Of a stretch of 64,000 bases of DNA, positions 12,021-32,812 are shown in pieces. The notes beneath the pieces are model-generated. The model was not told the DNA's origin and ran no database searches. It saw nothing but the letters and a program-made list of their open reading frames with translations. The translations under genes and the position numbers were made by a program. The stretch comes from Ailurus styani (lineage: Eukaryota; Chordata; Mammalia; Carnivora; Ailuridae): assembly GCA_002007465.1 (NCBI GenBank), contig LNAC01000274.1, positions 2,065,596-2,129,595 of the forward strand. Direction: 5' to 3'. Numbering within the stretch: the first letter of the stretch is position 1; every line of letters begins with the position of its first letter.

Positions 12021-15000
12021 GGGCTGAGGAGGAGGAAGGGTGGGGCGGGCGTCACCCCAGGAGGGGGCTCAGCGGGCAGCTGACCTCGCTGGCCAGGAAG
12101 CTGGCAGCCCGAATGGTGGGAGGCAGCCACCCCTGGCTGGGGCACTTGACCCCTGGCTGGTCCTGGGCTTCATCAGTCTCCAGGACTAACCGAAGGGATC
12201 CAGCGAAGCGGGTGGGTGGGCAAAGGATGTAGGCAGACTGGCAAGGGGGCTACGGAAGAAGCTTGCTTCCAGTTAGCTGCTTCTTACAGATGCCACAGGG
12301 GGCCGGGCTGGGCTCTGGCTCCCCATCACCCCCTCCGCAAACACACATGAAACACCTTTGAGGACCCAGGTCAGACGCAGGAAGAGGCAGCGACATGGAT
12401 GGGAGTGGGGCCGTCATCGTGGGGCCGTCTGGGGAGCCCCTGTGGGCAAGGGGCGGGTCGCTGCCCCACCGGGGTCTGGGCAGATTCTGCAGAGACAGGG
12501 CCCGAGGCTTTACATCCCCATCATCGCGGAAGGTGGCCCTTCTCGGACCAAGTAGCTTCATGAGCTGGGGTCATCCTGGGGCTCCCGTTTTTGTGTCTGC
12601 TCCAGCCCCCTTTTCCGCACCGGGCATTTCTCGGTTTGGGGAATAGTCAGGAAAAACCATCGCAGCAGTTATTGCAACAGCACTTCAAGGGGCATTCAGA
12701 GCCCATGGCTTTGTTTCGGGTTTCTGCAGGCTGTGCATCTTCCCACACGCCGTGCCCAAGGTTGGACTGGGGCACAGAGAGGGCCGGGGAGGCTTCCCTG
12801 CTGGGGCGGTGTGGGTGTCCCCAGCCCCCGCGCGGCCAACTGGTGGCAGCCAGGAGTCCTCTCTCTGGCAGGTGAGAGAATCCAGCAAGCACACGGGGGA
12901 AAGGAGGTGAGGAGGGCGAGGCAGCCATCTACAAAAGCGGGAGGGGAGAGGGGCTAGGGAAAGAAGGGAGCGTGGATGCAGGACAGGGCCCCTGCTGGAG
13001 AACAGCGGGGGGAAGGTGACTGGTGACCCCAGCATCTACCCACAATGTGACAAGGATCACTACTGCGGTAGGTGGGTCACGGCCTTCTTTGGTGTGTTGA
13101 AGGTGTGGATGAGAGACTGGGAGAAGGGAGGAGCCCCTCTTGGGCTGCAAGCTCCGTATGCTTCTTCCCAGTGACCCCCGCCCCTCAGCCCCAGCTTGTC
13201 CCACAGGGTCTCCTGGGCACCCCCGGAAGAGGATTTTGCTGTCGGGGCTGGGGATGGCACAGCTCGAGGCCACTGTCAGCCCAGAGCCACGCAGCTGCAC
13301 GCAGGAAGAGACACGTCTTCCCCTCGCGATGCAGTGTAGATGGCCACGTTAGGAGTCTACACCCGACCTATCTGCTTTGAAGTTCAGTGTTGGAAACCCA
13401 ACGTGCAGCTGGGAGCCACTGACCGGACTGTCCCCTAGGCAGCAGCCGCCAGTCCTCCAGGGGCTGTTTGGATGAATTCCACCAGTCTGTCTCTCTAAGA
13501 TACCCTAGCCTGGCTCTGAAAAAGTGCCCCTTTGGAATGACCCCTTTTCTCCACTGGTCATCCTCCTACCATCGACTCATAACCCATAGTCAGAGCTGTC
13601 GGCCGCCACTTGGTAAGCACCAGGCCCGTCTCCAGGTGTCAGGAGTTAGCCTCAGACCACTACCACCAAAATCAGGGACAGGAGGAACCTCTGGATGCAA
13701 GAAATTCTGATTATAAGTGACAAAGAAACAGGGCTGCACCCAAGCCTCCTTTTTATAGTTTATCTGGCCATTCAACTATCTCTTCAGGAGCGGCGAGGAC
13801 AGGATCCTGACCCCGGTGACAGCCGTGGGCCCGATGAGCCTCCCGCTCCTGGCTGATGCCACAGGCATTGCCTCCAGCACAGGGCTGAGGAAGCAGCCCA
13901 AACTGCAGGAGAAATCACCGAGCCGCCCGGCATCAGCTCAGTCTCAACTCGTGGCACTCGGCAGACTCCTCCACCGGAGACGGAGCCTCGCTCATTTACC
14001 CACAGGCCAGGGCTGTGCAATCGGGGCGCAGTATGAGGCCACCCTCCCTGGAAGACTCATCGACACACTGTTCTGGCCAAAAGCAACCACGCTAAAGGCT
14101 CTCAAGTGGTGGGGGTCATAGGTTGGACACAGAGGCCTTTCCCATTGACGTGGACAGTGGCCGTGCTCTGGGGGCCACGGCGCAGACGGGGAGGCAGCCA
14201 CACACCCGGTCAGTCTCGTCCCCAGGAACCATGACGATCTACGCAGAGCTCCTCACGGCCACGCCGGACTCACCAGCATCTGTCCGCTGGCTCCCTGACG
14301 GAGCTTTGCTCACAGGGACACAGGAGGGTGCCACGGAGGCCCGCACGTCACGTCACGCGCTCCAGTCCCCAGGGCGAACTTCTGCTCCCTGCGCCGGGCA
14401 TGGCTTTCCCTGCTTTGGTCATCTGGCAGCCTCCTCCTGGTCCCCGGACAGACAGCCCAGACCTCTCATGCTGCCCCCCAAGCAGCGCATGCGCTCTGTG
14501 CACGTCACACGGCGATCTGTGGGCCGAGGCCCGGCACGCGAGCTCACGGCGGGAGCCGGAGTCCTCTCTGGCCTTCATGCCGTTCGTGGGCACAGCACCG
14601 GCTCACAGTAGGTGCTCAAGCATCTGAGTGAACAAGCGGACAGACGTGCCCACCGCGGGGATCAAGGGGAAAGTAACCAGAGAAGCAAAGGGCCCAGGTT
14701 GGCTGGTCAGCTGAAAACCAGCTCAAATGCTGCAGGCGGGGCCAGTGGAGGAAACCCAACTGCGCTGGGGTTTTTTGCTTTAAGAACCAGATTAGCCCCC
14801 CTTGACCCCCCGCCCCAGACAAGAAACCCTTTGTGATGGCAACACTGGTTCAGAGCAAGGCGGGCTGCACAATGGAACCCTCTTTTCGGCTCAGACCTTA
14901 GATGTCAAAAGCAAGTACAGACGTTTTACTGTTGTTACAACAGAGCAAACTGGGTGAAGGGTACATGGGGCCCCTCCACACTGTCTTTACAAGCTCCCAT

Positions 15001-15214
15001 GAATCTTAGTTCAAAATTTAAAAAAATGTTGTACTAGGAAGATCAATGGAACCCTCGGGGGGACAGGTTTCAGTTCCGTAGAACGAAGGCCTGACAAAGG
15101 AGTCTGAGAAATGGAATGGGGTTGGTTTTCAGACAGGCCCATCTCTGGAATCAGGCAGCCGCCTCCAGGCACGCCAGCAAGGCCCGGCCGCGTCCCGCAT
15201 CAGGGAGGGCTGAT

Positions 15215-15345
15215 CTCTGGGGCCAGGATGCCTGCGTTCAATCCTCAACCCTAATAGTTCCTAGTTGTATGATCTTGGACAAGCTACTTTGCCTCTTTGC
15301 AAGTCTCCATTTCTGCACGAAAAAAATGTAGATAAGATCACCTAA
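15215..15345 (+). repeat. MIR-type ancient SINE
   Basis: GATGCCTGCGTTCAATCCTC, TGTATGATCTTGGACAAGC and CCTCTTTGCAAGTCTCC follow the MIR consensus order. Confidence 0.75.
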
Positions 15346-16274
15346 GACTTCACTGGCAATTGTGAGTGATTTCTTTTTAAGTGCAATGAATGGTCAGCTC
15401 CCAAAGGGGGTGCCAACCTGCAGGTGGTGGCCGACGGCTCCACTCTTGGCAGGTCACTTTGGGTCGGGCTGGCACTCGTCACAGTGTGGGGACAGGTGGT
15501 GGATTTGGACCCTGAGCCTGGCCTGTAGGGCTCTAACCTATACACCACCCTCTGCACCTGACAGCCCATAACCACCCATCACAACCCTTTCCTGACTCCC
15601 ACTAGACTTGGAGAACCCAAAAGGGGACACATATTTGAAAAAAACCCGAGGTTCTGGCCCTTGGCAGAGGCTTAACGGAGGTCTATTTTGTGCTCCAAGT
15701 GGATGGTCATCAAGGCCCAGCAACAAATACAGCCCCTGGACAGCGCTGCTGTTGAAGGGGAATGTGGAGGAGGGACTGGGGGTCAGCTCCAGCTGGGTCT
15801 TGCTCCACAGCACAGCCCAATGCGGCCAAGAACCACATCACTGCCCACTGGGCAGGGGGCCAGCTCTTCTCCAAAGCCACTTGTAAAGGCCCGTTAGTGC
15901 AGTGAAGGATCCATGACCGACTGGCACAGGTATCAAAATTAAGCAGCTCAGATGAGTACAAAGTCTGGAGAGCTTTTTTTTTTTCTTCCAACAGAAACCA
16001 CTGCAGTGGATATTCTCCAAGCCTGGAGGGAAAAATACCTTTCTGACTGGGATGTGGTAGAACAATAGGAGTCTGAGATGCATCATGCACAGCCAGTTTG
16101 TAGACGGAATGGGTCCAGATGATGCCCACAAGTGGGCCTTGTAGCCCAGGGCCGGCTTGTGTGCCAGGCCTCGTCCCTGCCCCGCAACCGAGTGGGCAGG
16201 AGCAGCAGGTGCTGGCTGAGAAGCCACCACACTGGCCCGACAAGATCTGAAAAACCCAGCAGGGTCTGCAGCAG

Positions 16275-18078
16275 TGTTTGAAAGGAAATGGGTTTTATTT
16301 TCCAGAAACAACAAGATGACCTCCAACAGGACCATATGCATGACCCACCCTGCAGCTCCACTTCGTGGAGGGAGGGATAAAGTCCATCACTGTGACACCA
16401 GGCTTCGGCCCTGCGTGAGCCGGCCTCGGGGAGAACACAGACAGGGGTAGCAGCACCGGAGGCACAGCCAGCCGGGGCTGACGGTCTCCCGCAGCAGCCC
16501 ACCAAGTCCCCAGAGCTCCGAGTCAAGGGACTTAGAAAGGACTCGGGCCACCGCACTGCTGTCGGGGAGGGAGCCACCAGCGCGGCCGACAGCTCCCGAG
16601 GGCTAACGCGGCAGCAGTTTGTCAGGGACGGTTTCTGCTACCTATTTCCTGCTGCCTTGTCTCCAAAGCCACCTAAGGCTCACACGGATTTCCCTCATGA
16701 CTGAGAATGGCTTTGTGCTCACTTCAGTTGTACTTTGGGCTGCTCTGTGAAGTAATCATTCAAACAAAATAAGAAAGCGACTTTGCAGAGCCAGAGGAGC
16801 AGCTGAGGACTGTGTCGAGTCCCCCCTCGCACACACATCACACACCTGCAGAGAAAGCCAGCTGAGGTCGTACGGGTTTTGTGACCCCGTGTTACAGACG
16901 AGGAAACCGCAGCTCAGAGGCACCAAGCCGCTGTTTGGTACCACTGCTCTGACATGGAAATCTACGATCTTGTAAGACTGCAAACAATATAAACAAGTTA
17001 TCTATAAAAAGTTCCCTCCAAAAGACATTTCCAGTCCACCTTTTAGATTAATCCATCCCTCTGTTCTCCTTGAGGGGATTCACATTAGAAAGACAGGCGC
17101 CTTATCAGCCACTTAACCCCGTCATGAAAGGGAAGCAGCGACTGCGGAGCACTGGGAACGGGAAGACCAGGAATTCCTCCCCCGGGTCTCCCGTCCCAGC
17201 CCTGCCTGTCCCATCCGTGTCACAGCTCATTCAGAGCAAGGAGCCAGGCCTCTGGAAAAAGCACTGGCATTAAGGACCTTTTCGCTGTCTGTTTTAGAGA
17301 AACGTCACAACCTTGCCATGTGCCCGTGGTGCGCGCCGGAGGTGACGGATCGTCCACCGACCTCCAAGTCAGAGGCTGGCTTTACTGTCAAGACATCAGG
17401 TCTCCTCCACCCCACCCCTGCCGTTCAGGCTTCAGTCCCAAAGGGCTCCGGTACACCTGGGGGCCCGAGGCAGCCTGGGGTTGGATTCCTAGCTCCCCCC
17501 ATGAAGATTCCAAAATGATGAGACAGGCAAGGAAGCCCGCACGTAGCGCCTCCGAGCTCCGGCAGGAATGGCATTTTGTCTGCTCTGCTCCGGAGGGCAG
17601 GGAGGCTACTGCACCACAGATCTGATGGGGTCCAAGGGCGGCCACAGGCCTTGTAGATACCCAAGGAGAAAAAGGAGAGTAGCGGGAACACAAGAGATGC
17701 GCACCATAAATTCAGATTATTAGACAAATAAAATCTAAAACGGCATCCTTCTCTATTTCAGTCACGACAGACCTAGGATTACGTTCAGGCATCAGGAAGC
17801 CCAGTGCTGCGCTGCGGGAGGGCTCTGCCTGTGAGAACACACTGCTCAGCTTCTCACCCTGGCACGTCCGGGAACCAGTGGCGCAAAAACTACCAAAGAA
17901 AAAAGAGAGAATCGGTTACTGCACTCGGCAGCACCAGCTGCACCAAGAGAAGCAGCCCCTGGCACTGCTTTCAAGAAAAAACAAAAGTATAGCTTAAATA
18001 TTCTAATTTCAAAGCGTGAACGTTCTCGACCCTAAGGTGCTGGGAAGGGGCCCCGCGGGCAGCAGCGCCACGGGGACA
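16275..18078 (-). other. BIRC5: BIRC5 3'UTR
   Basis: About 1.8 kb downstream of the survivin stop. A block near 16700-16790 (minus strand: TTTCTTATTTTGTTTGAAT and GCACAAAGCCATTCTCAGTC) matches remembered human BIRC5 3'UTR sequence in the same order. The UTR therefore extends at least that far and ends at the signal at 16299-16294. An MIR-like piece lies at about 16880-16925. Confidence 0.7.
16294..16299 (-). terminator. BIRC5: BIRC5 polyadenylation signal
   Basis: AATAAA on the minus strand, followed by ACCCATTTCCTTTCAAACAC. This resembles the end of the human BIRC5 mRNA (AATAAAAAGCC..TTTCAAAC, from memory). The cleavage site is expected near 16275. Confidence 0.75.
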
Positions 18079-26763
<8,685 letters not shown>

Positions 26764-26789
26764 CCCGCCGCCGCCGCCGCCACAGCCGA

Positions 26790-26930
26790 GCGCCGACTCG
26801 ATTCAAATCCGGCGGTTGGCAGCGGCCGCGGGGCATGTCGGGAACGCGCTGCCTCGTAGGGCGCCGCCCGCGGCTTTCTGGGAAGGCAGGGCTGTGAGGC
26901 GCGGGGCATGCTGGGAGTTGTAGTCCGGCG
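26790..26930 (-). promoter_or_regulatory. BIRC5: BIRC5 core promoter with CDE/CHR and a ZNF143-type site
   Basis: On the minus strand, 5' to 3': ACTACAACTCCCAGCATGC (26924-26906) matches the ZNF143/SBS consensus almost exactly. CCGACATGCCCCGCGGC follows, then AACCGCC (26827-26821) and TTTGAA (26817-26812), about 50 bp before the ATG. CCGCC next to TTTGAA is the paired CDE/CHR arrangement that confers G2/M expression through DREAM/MuvB complexes, established for human BIRC5. No TATA box; CpG-rich. Confidence 0.85.
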
Positions 26931-27093
26931 CCCCGAGCGGTCCCCCGCCGGGCGCGGGCCCCTTCCCACACTTAGCGTTTCTCCGACTGCTTGCAAAGAC
27001 TGGAGGGAAGAGGGGTTGAGGCTGCTCTGACGTCCCCGTGATGGGTTCAAAGAGTGGCCATGGGCAAGTGCACGTGTATTAAACCTGAGCTCA

Positions 27094-27296
27094 GGGCGCC
27101 TGGGTGGCTCAGTGGGTTAAAGCTTCTGCTTTCGGCTCAGGTCATGATCTCAGCGTCCTGGGATCGAGGTCCGCATCGGGCTCTATGCTCAGCGGGGAGC
27201 CTGCTTCCTCCTCTCTCTCTCTGCCTGCCTCTCTGCCTACTTGTAATTTCTCTCTCTCTGTGTCAAATAAATAAATAAAATCTTAAAAAAAAAAAA
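27094..27296 (+). mobile_element. Can-SINE
   Basis: Full length; target-site duplication AACCTGAGCTCA / AACCCGAGCTCA. Less than 350 bp upstream of the BIRC5 start codon. Confidence 0.94.
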
Positions 27297-28117
27297 CCCG
27301 AGCTCATTAAACATGCCCCCTTTTCCACGATTTTGTAACTCATGGGTCAGGTCTTTGCTATATCAAATTTTACCAGTAGCAGCTCCTGCTATTTTGATCC
27401 TTCTGCATTATTTGTACCAAGTTCTTACTGTTCTGGGTCCAAGTTTTAACATCTAAAGATAGTAGCTAAAAAACCCCCTGAGGCTTATATCAGTGTTAGT
27501 CGTTGTTAAATTAATTTTGTTCATTTCTACCAGTTACAGTCTTTATGTGATGGATGAGCTGTTAACTTGCAATTATTTCCCAGCTTAATTGGCAAGAAAA
27601 TTGTGAGCAATTTTGTGAAACAGAGGAGGGACAAGCACATGGACTAGGAAAGACCCACCCGGAGGTGGGAGGGAGGCAGGCTGCCCAGGGTCCACGGGTT
27701 ACTAAATTCTCTGGGTCAAAGGTCTACCCGGTTAACCTGAAAAGGTGAGCCCCCCCCCCTACTTCTTGTCTTCTCACAATACCGAACAACACCAGACTTT
27801 TTGATCTTTGCCTCTGTGAGAATGCAGAATGGTCTGTGCTTGTTTTAACTTGTATCTCTTAGATTAAAAGACTGATCAAGTCTTGCTTGTGAATTGCCCA
27901 TTCATGTCTTTACCCACTTTGCTGTTAGGTTACTGACGTTTTTCCTTTGGCCTCCGGAGTTTTTATACAGAAGGCCCTTAACCCCATTTCTCAAGTCCTC
28001 CCGGCCTGACCCCAGTTTGTTTTTTGACTTGGTGGTATATTTTTTTCTGGCAGAAGTTTTAAATTTTTATGCAGTTATATCAGGATTCCACCCCCCCACC
28101 TTGACTTTTGGTGTTTT

Positions 28118-28228
28118 AAGTTTTTTTTTTTTTTCTTAGTAATTGCTATACCCGGCATGGGGCTTGACCTCACTACCCCCACATCAAGGGCCACATGCTC
28201 TTTGGATTGAGCCAGCCAGACACCCCCA
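28118..28228 (-). mobile_element. Old divergent Can-SINE
   Basis: Short copy ending GAGCCAGCCAGACACCCC. Confidence 0.75.
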
Positions 28229-28285
28229 ACTTTTGTTTTCTGTTTCTGGGCGGCTTCTTTTGTTTCGTTCCACTCTGAGATGACT

Positions 28286-28480
28286 TTTTTTTTAATTGAT
28301 TGGTTGATTGATTGATTTAAGAGAGAGAGAGAACACAAGTAGGGAGGAGGGGCAGAGGGAGAGGGACAAGCCCACCCCTGGCTGAGCTGGAAGCCAGACA
28401 CAGGGCTCAATCCCAGGACCCTGGGATCGTGACCTAAGCCAAAAGCACATGCTTAACCAAATGAGCCACCCAGGCGCCCC
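28286..28480 (-). mobile_element. Can-SINE
   Basis: Tail expanded as (ATTG)n; ends CCACCCAGGCGCCCC. TGAGATGACT occurs on both sides. Confidence 0.92.
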
Positions 28481-28596
28481 TGAGATGACTGTTAAGAGAT
28501 ATTCATTGAAGATTCCTTTTGGTTTTGGTATTCATTGTTAGAGTCGTCATCCTTTCAGAAGTATATCGATGGAAGGTGCATGTGGAAAGGATTCAG

Positions 28597-28798
28597 GGGG
28601 CACCTGGATGGCTCAGTGGGTTAAAGCCTCTGCCTTCAGCTCAGGTCATGATCAGGGTCCTGGGATCGAGCCCCACATCAGGCTCCCTGCTGAGCAGGGA
28701 GCCTGCTTCCCCCCTCTCCCTCTGCCTGCCTCTCTGCCTACTTGTGATCTCTCTCTATCTGTCAAATAAATAAATAAAATCTTAAAAAGAAAAGAAAA
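28597..28798 (+). mobile_element. Can-SINE
   Basis: Head GGGGCACCTGGATGGCTCAG; ATTCAG flanks both ends. Confidence 0.9.
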
Positions 28799-28891
28799 GG
28801 AAGAATTCAGATTTGTTTGCCAAGATCTGGCCAGTTAACCCCACACTGTTTGGTAAGCAGCTTTGAAGGAAGGGCAGGTTCGAAACACTGC

Positions 28892-29093
28892 TCTTTTTTT
28901 TTTTTTTAAAGATTTTATTTATTTATTTGACACACAGAGAGAGCACAAGCAGGGGGAGCAGCAGGCAGAGGGAGAGAGAGAAGCAGATTTCCTGCTGAGC
29001 AGGGAGCCTGATGCGGGGCTGGATCCCAGGAACCTGGGATCGTAACCTGAGTCGAAGGCAGAGGCTTAACCAACTGAGCCCCCCAGATGCCCC
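28892..29093 (-). mobile_element. Can-SINE
   Basis: Reverse copy; GAAACACTGCTCTTTT / GAAACACCACTTTT form the target-site duplication. Confidence 0.92.
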
Positions 29094-29795
29094 TGAAACA
29101 CCACTTTTATCACTGAGTAAACCCCCCTGTGGGTTGGGACCCATCTCAGTCTCAGTTCTGCCTGTGGGTCTGTCTGTCTGCCTGTTCCTGCTCCAGCTGG
29201 AACAGATGGAAAAACGGAGACCCAGAGTCGCTGGTGGGAGTCCCGAAGGGACAGGGAGTTAAACCAACTCCAGGAACAGAGCCCCGAGCCGCTCCAGGTG
29301 CTAGGCAACTAAAAGTGCCATCAAAGGCCCCCACCTGCTCCACAAAGTTATAAAGGAGAATTCTAGAGGGTTTCCGTGCCACACAAAGCTTCAAGACAGC
29401 TTGAAGGACTCAGGGACAGAGAAAAACAGGACTCTAAGTCCCTGAGGGCATCACTGACCGCCCAGACCTGGGTGTCCAGGAGTGGGGGGAGGTGGCAATG
29501 ACAAATGTAGGAGAGAACAGGGCAGGACAGAGAGGATGGGTGGGGCTGACCCCAGGGCAAACGCCCCCCTTCCCTCCTCAAAGTGGTGTCCCAGCAACTG
29601 GAAATCCTGCAGCCTACGGGGAAATCTGTGTGTCCTCCATCTGTGTCAGGAACAGGGTGTTCTGAGGTCACTTCCCGAGTTGCAGGGGTGGCTGAGTGGC
29701 GCCTCTCACATCCGCAGGCCAGAAATAAGAGGACTCCGGCCCCACACGGGCTGCTGGCTTCTATCTCTTTAATGTCACAATGTTTTAGAAACAAC

Positions 29796-30049
29796 TTTTT
29801 TTTTAAGTAAGTCGGCTCCACGCCCAACATGGGGCTTGAACTCATGACCTTGAGATTAAGAATCCCATGCTCTACCGCGGTCTACCGACTCAGCAAGCCA
29901 GGTGCCCCAGAAACTTTTTATTGTATCATTTTATTATTATTATTAAAGATTTTATTTTTAAGTAATCTCTACACCCAGTGAGGGTCTTGAATTTGCAACC
30001 CTGAGATCAAGAGTTGCATGTACTGCTGACTAAGCCAGCCAGGTGCCCC
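29796..30049 (-). mobile_element. Two old Can-SINEs in tandem
   Basis: Two short older-type reverse copies (29796-29910 and 29936-30049), each with AAGTAA..., the CTTGAG..GATCAAGAG core and a GCCAGGTGCCCC end. TTTATTGTATCATTTTA flanks the second. Confidence 0.82.
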
Positions 30050-30138
30050 TTTATTGTATCATTTTAAATTATAGAAAGTTTACAAGAATAGTACAAGGAA
30101 TACTCATGTATACTCTATCCAGATTTTCTGTTTACCTA

Positions 30139-30171
<33 letters not shown>

Positions 30172-30220
30172 AGGGAGAGAATAGAATGTATATGTATATA
30201 TAATGTGTATATATGTATAT
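30139..30220. repeat. (CA)n plus (TATG)n-rich simple repeat
   Basis: ACACACAC run at about 30141-30168, then TATATGTATATATAATGTG. Confidence 0.93.
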
Positions 30221-30482
30221 TTTTTACCCAAGCAATTAAAGAGTAAGCCAAGGCATTGCCTCTTTACCCCTAAATATTTCATCTTTCCTATAACCACAGC
30301 ACAATCGTCAGAATCAGGAAACTTAACATTAATCCAGATATCTATATAATGAGCTTATACAACTCAACACCAAAAAAACCCCCAAACGTTCAATGAAAAA
30401 CTGGGCAGTGGACCCGAATAGACATTTTTCCAAAGAAGACACATAGATGGCCAACAGACACATGAAAAAAATGCTCAGCATC

Positions 30483-30670
30483 GGGCGCCTGGGTGGCTCA
30501 GTGGGTTAAAGCCTCTGCTTTCGGCTCAGGTCATGATCTCAGCGTCCTGGGATCGAGGCCCANGGGAGCCTGCTTCCTCCTCTCTCCTCTCTCTCTGCCT
30601 GCCTCTCTGCCTACTTGTAATCTCTCTCTGTGTGTCAAATAAATAAATAAAATCTTTAAAAAAAAAAAAT
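30483..30670 (+). mobile_element. Can-SINE inside L1, with internal single N
   Basis: Target-site duplication AAAAAAATGCTCAGCATC. About 20 bases of the SINE body are missing exactly at a single N (30563), between GATCGAGGCCC and GGGAGCCTGC: an assembly gap closed with one N. Confidence 0.93.
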
Positions 30671-31196
30671 GCTCAGCATCACTCATCATCAGAGAAATGC
30701 AAAATAAAGCCACAATGAGATATCACCTCACACCCGTCAGAATGGCTAAAATAAAAAAGCACAAAATACAACCAGTGTTGGCAAGGATGCGGAGAAACAG
30801 GAGGCCTCGTGTGCTGTCGGTGGGAATGCAGACTGGCGCAGTCAGGGCAGAGAACAGTGTGGTGCATCCTCAAAAAATTAAAATAGAAATACGTATGATC
30901 TAGCAATTCCACCGCTGGATTTTGACCCAGAGAAAATGAAAACTCTCATTTGAAAAGATGCCTACACCCCGATGTTTATTGCAGCGTGATTTATAACAGC
31001 CGAGATATTAAAACCGCCCGAGTGTCCACTGATGAATGGATAAAGGTATGGTATGCACATACAGTGAAATGTTACTCAGTCACAGAAAGGATGAGATCTT
31101 GCTATTTGTGGCAACGTGGATGGACCGAGAGGGTATTATGCTAAGTAAAATAAGCCCAACAGAGAACAACAAAAGCATAAGATTCCACTCATACAN

Positions 31197-31402
31197 TATT
31201 TTTTTTTAAAGATTTTATTTATTCATTTGACACAGAGAGAGAGATTACAAGTAGGCAGAGAGGCAGGCAGAGAGAGAGGAGAGAGGAGGAAGCAGGCTCC
31301 CCGCTGAGCAGAGAGCCCGATGTGGGCCTCGATCCCAGGACCCTGGGATCATGACCTGAGCCGAAGGCAGCGGCTTTAACCCACTGAGCCACCCAGGCGC
31401 CC
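31197..31402 (-). mobile_element. Can-SINE inside L1, single N at its left edge
   Basis: Reverse copy; CATACA-type sequence on both sides, with an N at 31196 at the junction with the poly-T. Confidence 0.92.
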
Positions 31403-31746
31403 CATACACGGAGTTTAAAAAACAAGACAAACGAAGGGAAAAAAGAGACAAATGAAAAAAGCCAGACTCTTACATACAGAGCACAAACTGGTGGTTGCTC
31501 CGGGGCAGGCGGGTGGGGGATGAGCGAAACAGATAAAGGGGATTAAGAGCACACTTAACAAGATGAACACTGAGCCATTACATTGTACACCTGAAACAGA
31601 ACACTGTACGTTCAGTATTTTTGAAAAAAAAATCATGAAGCCATTTTTAGAAAGCCACAAAATTAGTTATCCAGGCCATAGCTTTTTACAACTTGATGTA
31701 AGTTGTATATTAAATGAAAATGTTTATTTAAAGATCGTATTTATTT

Positions 31747-31936
31747 GGGCGCCTGGGTGGCTCAGCGGGTTAAAGCCTCTGCCTTTGGCTCAGGTCATGA
31801 TCTCAGGGTCCTGGGATCGACGCCCGCATCGGGCTCTCTGCTCAGCAGGGAGCCTGCTTCCTCCTCTCCCTGTCTCTCTACCTACTTGTAATCTCTCTGT
31901 GTCAAATAAATAAATAAAATCTTTTTAAAAAAATAA
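31747..31936 (+). mobile_element. Can-SINE inserted into another Can-SINE
   Basis: Target-site duplication AAAGATCGTATTTATTT (17 bp). The duplicated sequence is itself the reversed tail of the SINE at 31937-32119, so the two insertions are ordered in time. Confidence 0.93.
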
Positions 31937-32119
31937 AGATCGTATTTATTTGACAGAGAGTGGGAGTGTGAGAGCACAAGCAGGGGGAATGGCAGGTAGA
32001 GGGAGGGGGAGAAGCAGGCTCCCCCCTGAGCAGAGAGCCCAATGTGGGGCTCAATCCCTGGACCCCGAGATCATGACCTGAGCCAAAGGCAGACACTTAA
32101 CTGAGCCACCCAGGCGTCC
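31937..32119 (-). mobile_element. Can-SINE (host of the nested insertion)
   Basis: Reverse copy ending GAGCCACCCAGGCGTCCC; its tail is split by the younger forward copy. Confidence 0.9.
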
Positions 32120-32608
32120 CGTTTATGTATCCCTTTTTTTTTTTTTTAATGAAAATAGGATCACGAAGGGCTAACACATTTCTGTTCTGTCTTTTGCTTA
32201 ACTTTAAGGCATTTTGCCTCATCAGGGCATAACCTAAGGGGGCGATTCTCCACCCAGCTGTGGTGAAGGCGTGGGTGTCGCCTCCAGCAACTGCATTCTC
32301 AGAACTGGTTGCAAATGTCCGATGAAGTCCCAGAGTTTGTTAGTCATTTCCTTTGCAGGTCTAGAATAAATTCAAGTTACTGTCTATAATGTCATTCTCA
32401 TTTGCCTGCATCCTGAAAGCTTTTTGAATATTTGAGCACTTCTGATGACATATTACATTTAAATATTCGTTACCTTCTTAGCCTGAGAGTCAAAGAATAC
32501 AGATACAGTGAAAACACCTCCCTCCCCAGAGGGGAGCAGAGACGTTAGGTGTGGGTCCCCCAGGGCCTGTCCCCTGAATCACACATGTGGGCACACAGAG
32601 AAAAATGT

Positions 32609-32812
32609 CTTTTTTTTTAAAGATTTTTTTTTTGGGTATTTATTTATTTAACAGAGAGAGATCACAAGTAGGCAGAGAGGCAGGCAGAGAGAGAGGGGGA
32701 AGCAGGCTCCCTGCTGAACAGGGAGCCCGATGCGGGGCTCGATCTCAGGACCCTGAGATCATGGCCTGAGCCGAAGGCAGAGGCTTAGCCCACGGAGCCA
32801 CCCAGGCGCCCC
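32609..32812 (-). mobile_element. Can-SINE
   Basis: Reverse copy; GAAAAATGTCTTTTT / GAAAACGTCTTTTT flanks. Confidence 0.93.

Larger units (their letters stand above)
11532..16270. other. TMEM235-BIRC5 intergenic region
   Basis: About 4.7 kb between the 5' end of the TMEM235 locus and the 3' end of BIRC5 (both minus). I see only old repeats: MIR at about 11895-12020 (GGGTTCAAATCCCAGC then GGGCAAATGTCTTAATCTCTC) and 15215-15345, and an L1 3'-end-like stretch around 14930-15035 (ACTGGGTGAAGGGTACATGG). No spliced or long conserved frame was recognised. The part nearest 11532 is CpG-rich and would be the ancestral TMEM235 promoter. Confidence 0.6.
30320..31640 (+). mobile_element. LINE-1 3' fragment (ORF2 C-terminal part and 3'UTR)
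   Basis: Characteristic late ORF2/3' sequence in order: AACTCAACACCAAAAAAACC, AAGACACATAGATGGCCAAC, AGATATCACCTCACACCCGT, TGATGAATGGATAAAG. It is interrupted by SINEs at 30483-30670 and 31197-31402. Frames are broken and the 5' part is missing, so it is a dead copy. Confidence 0.88.
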
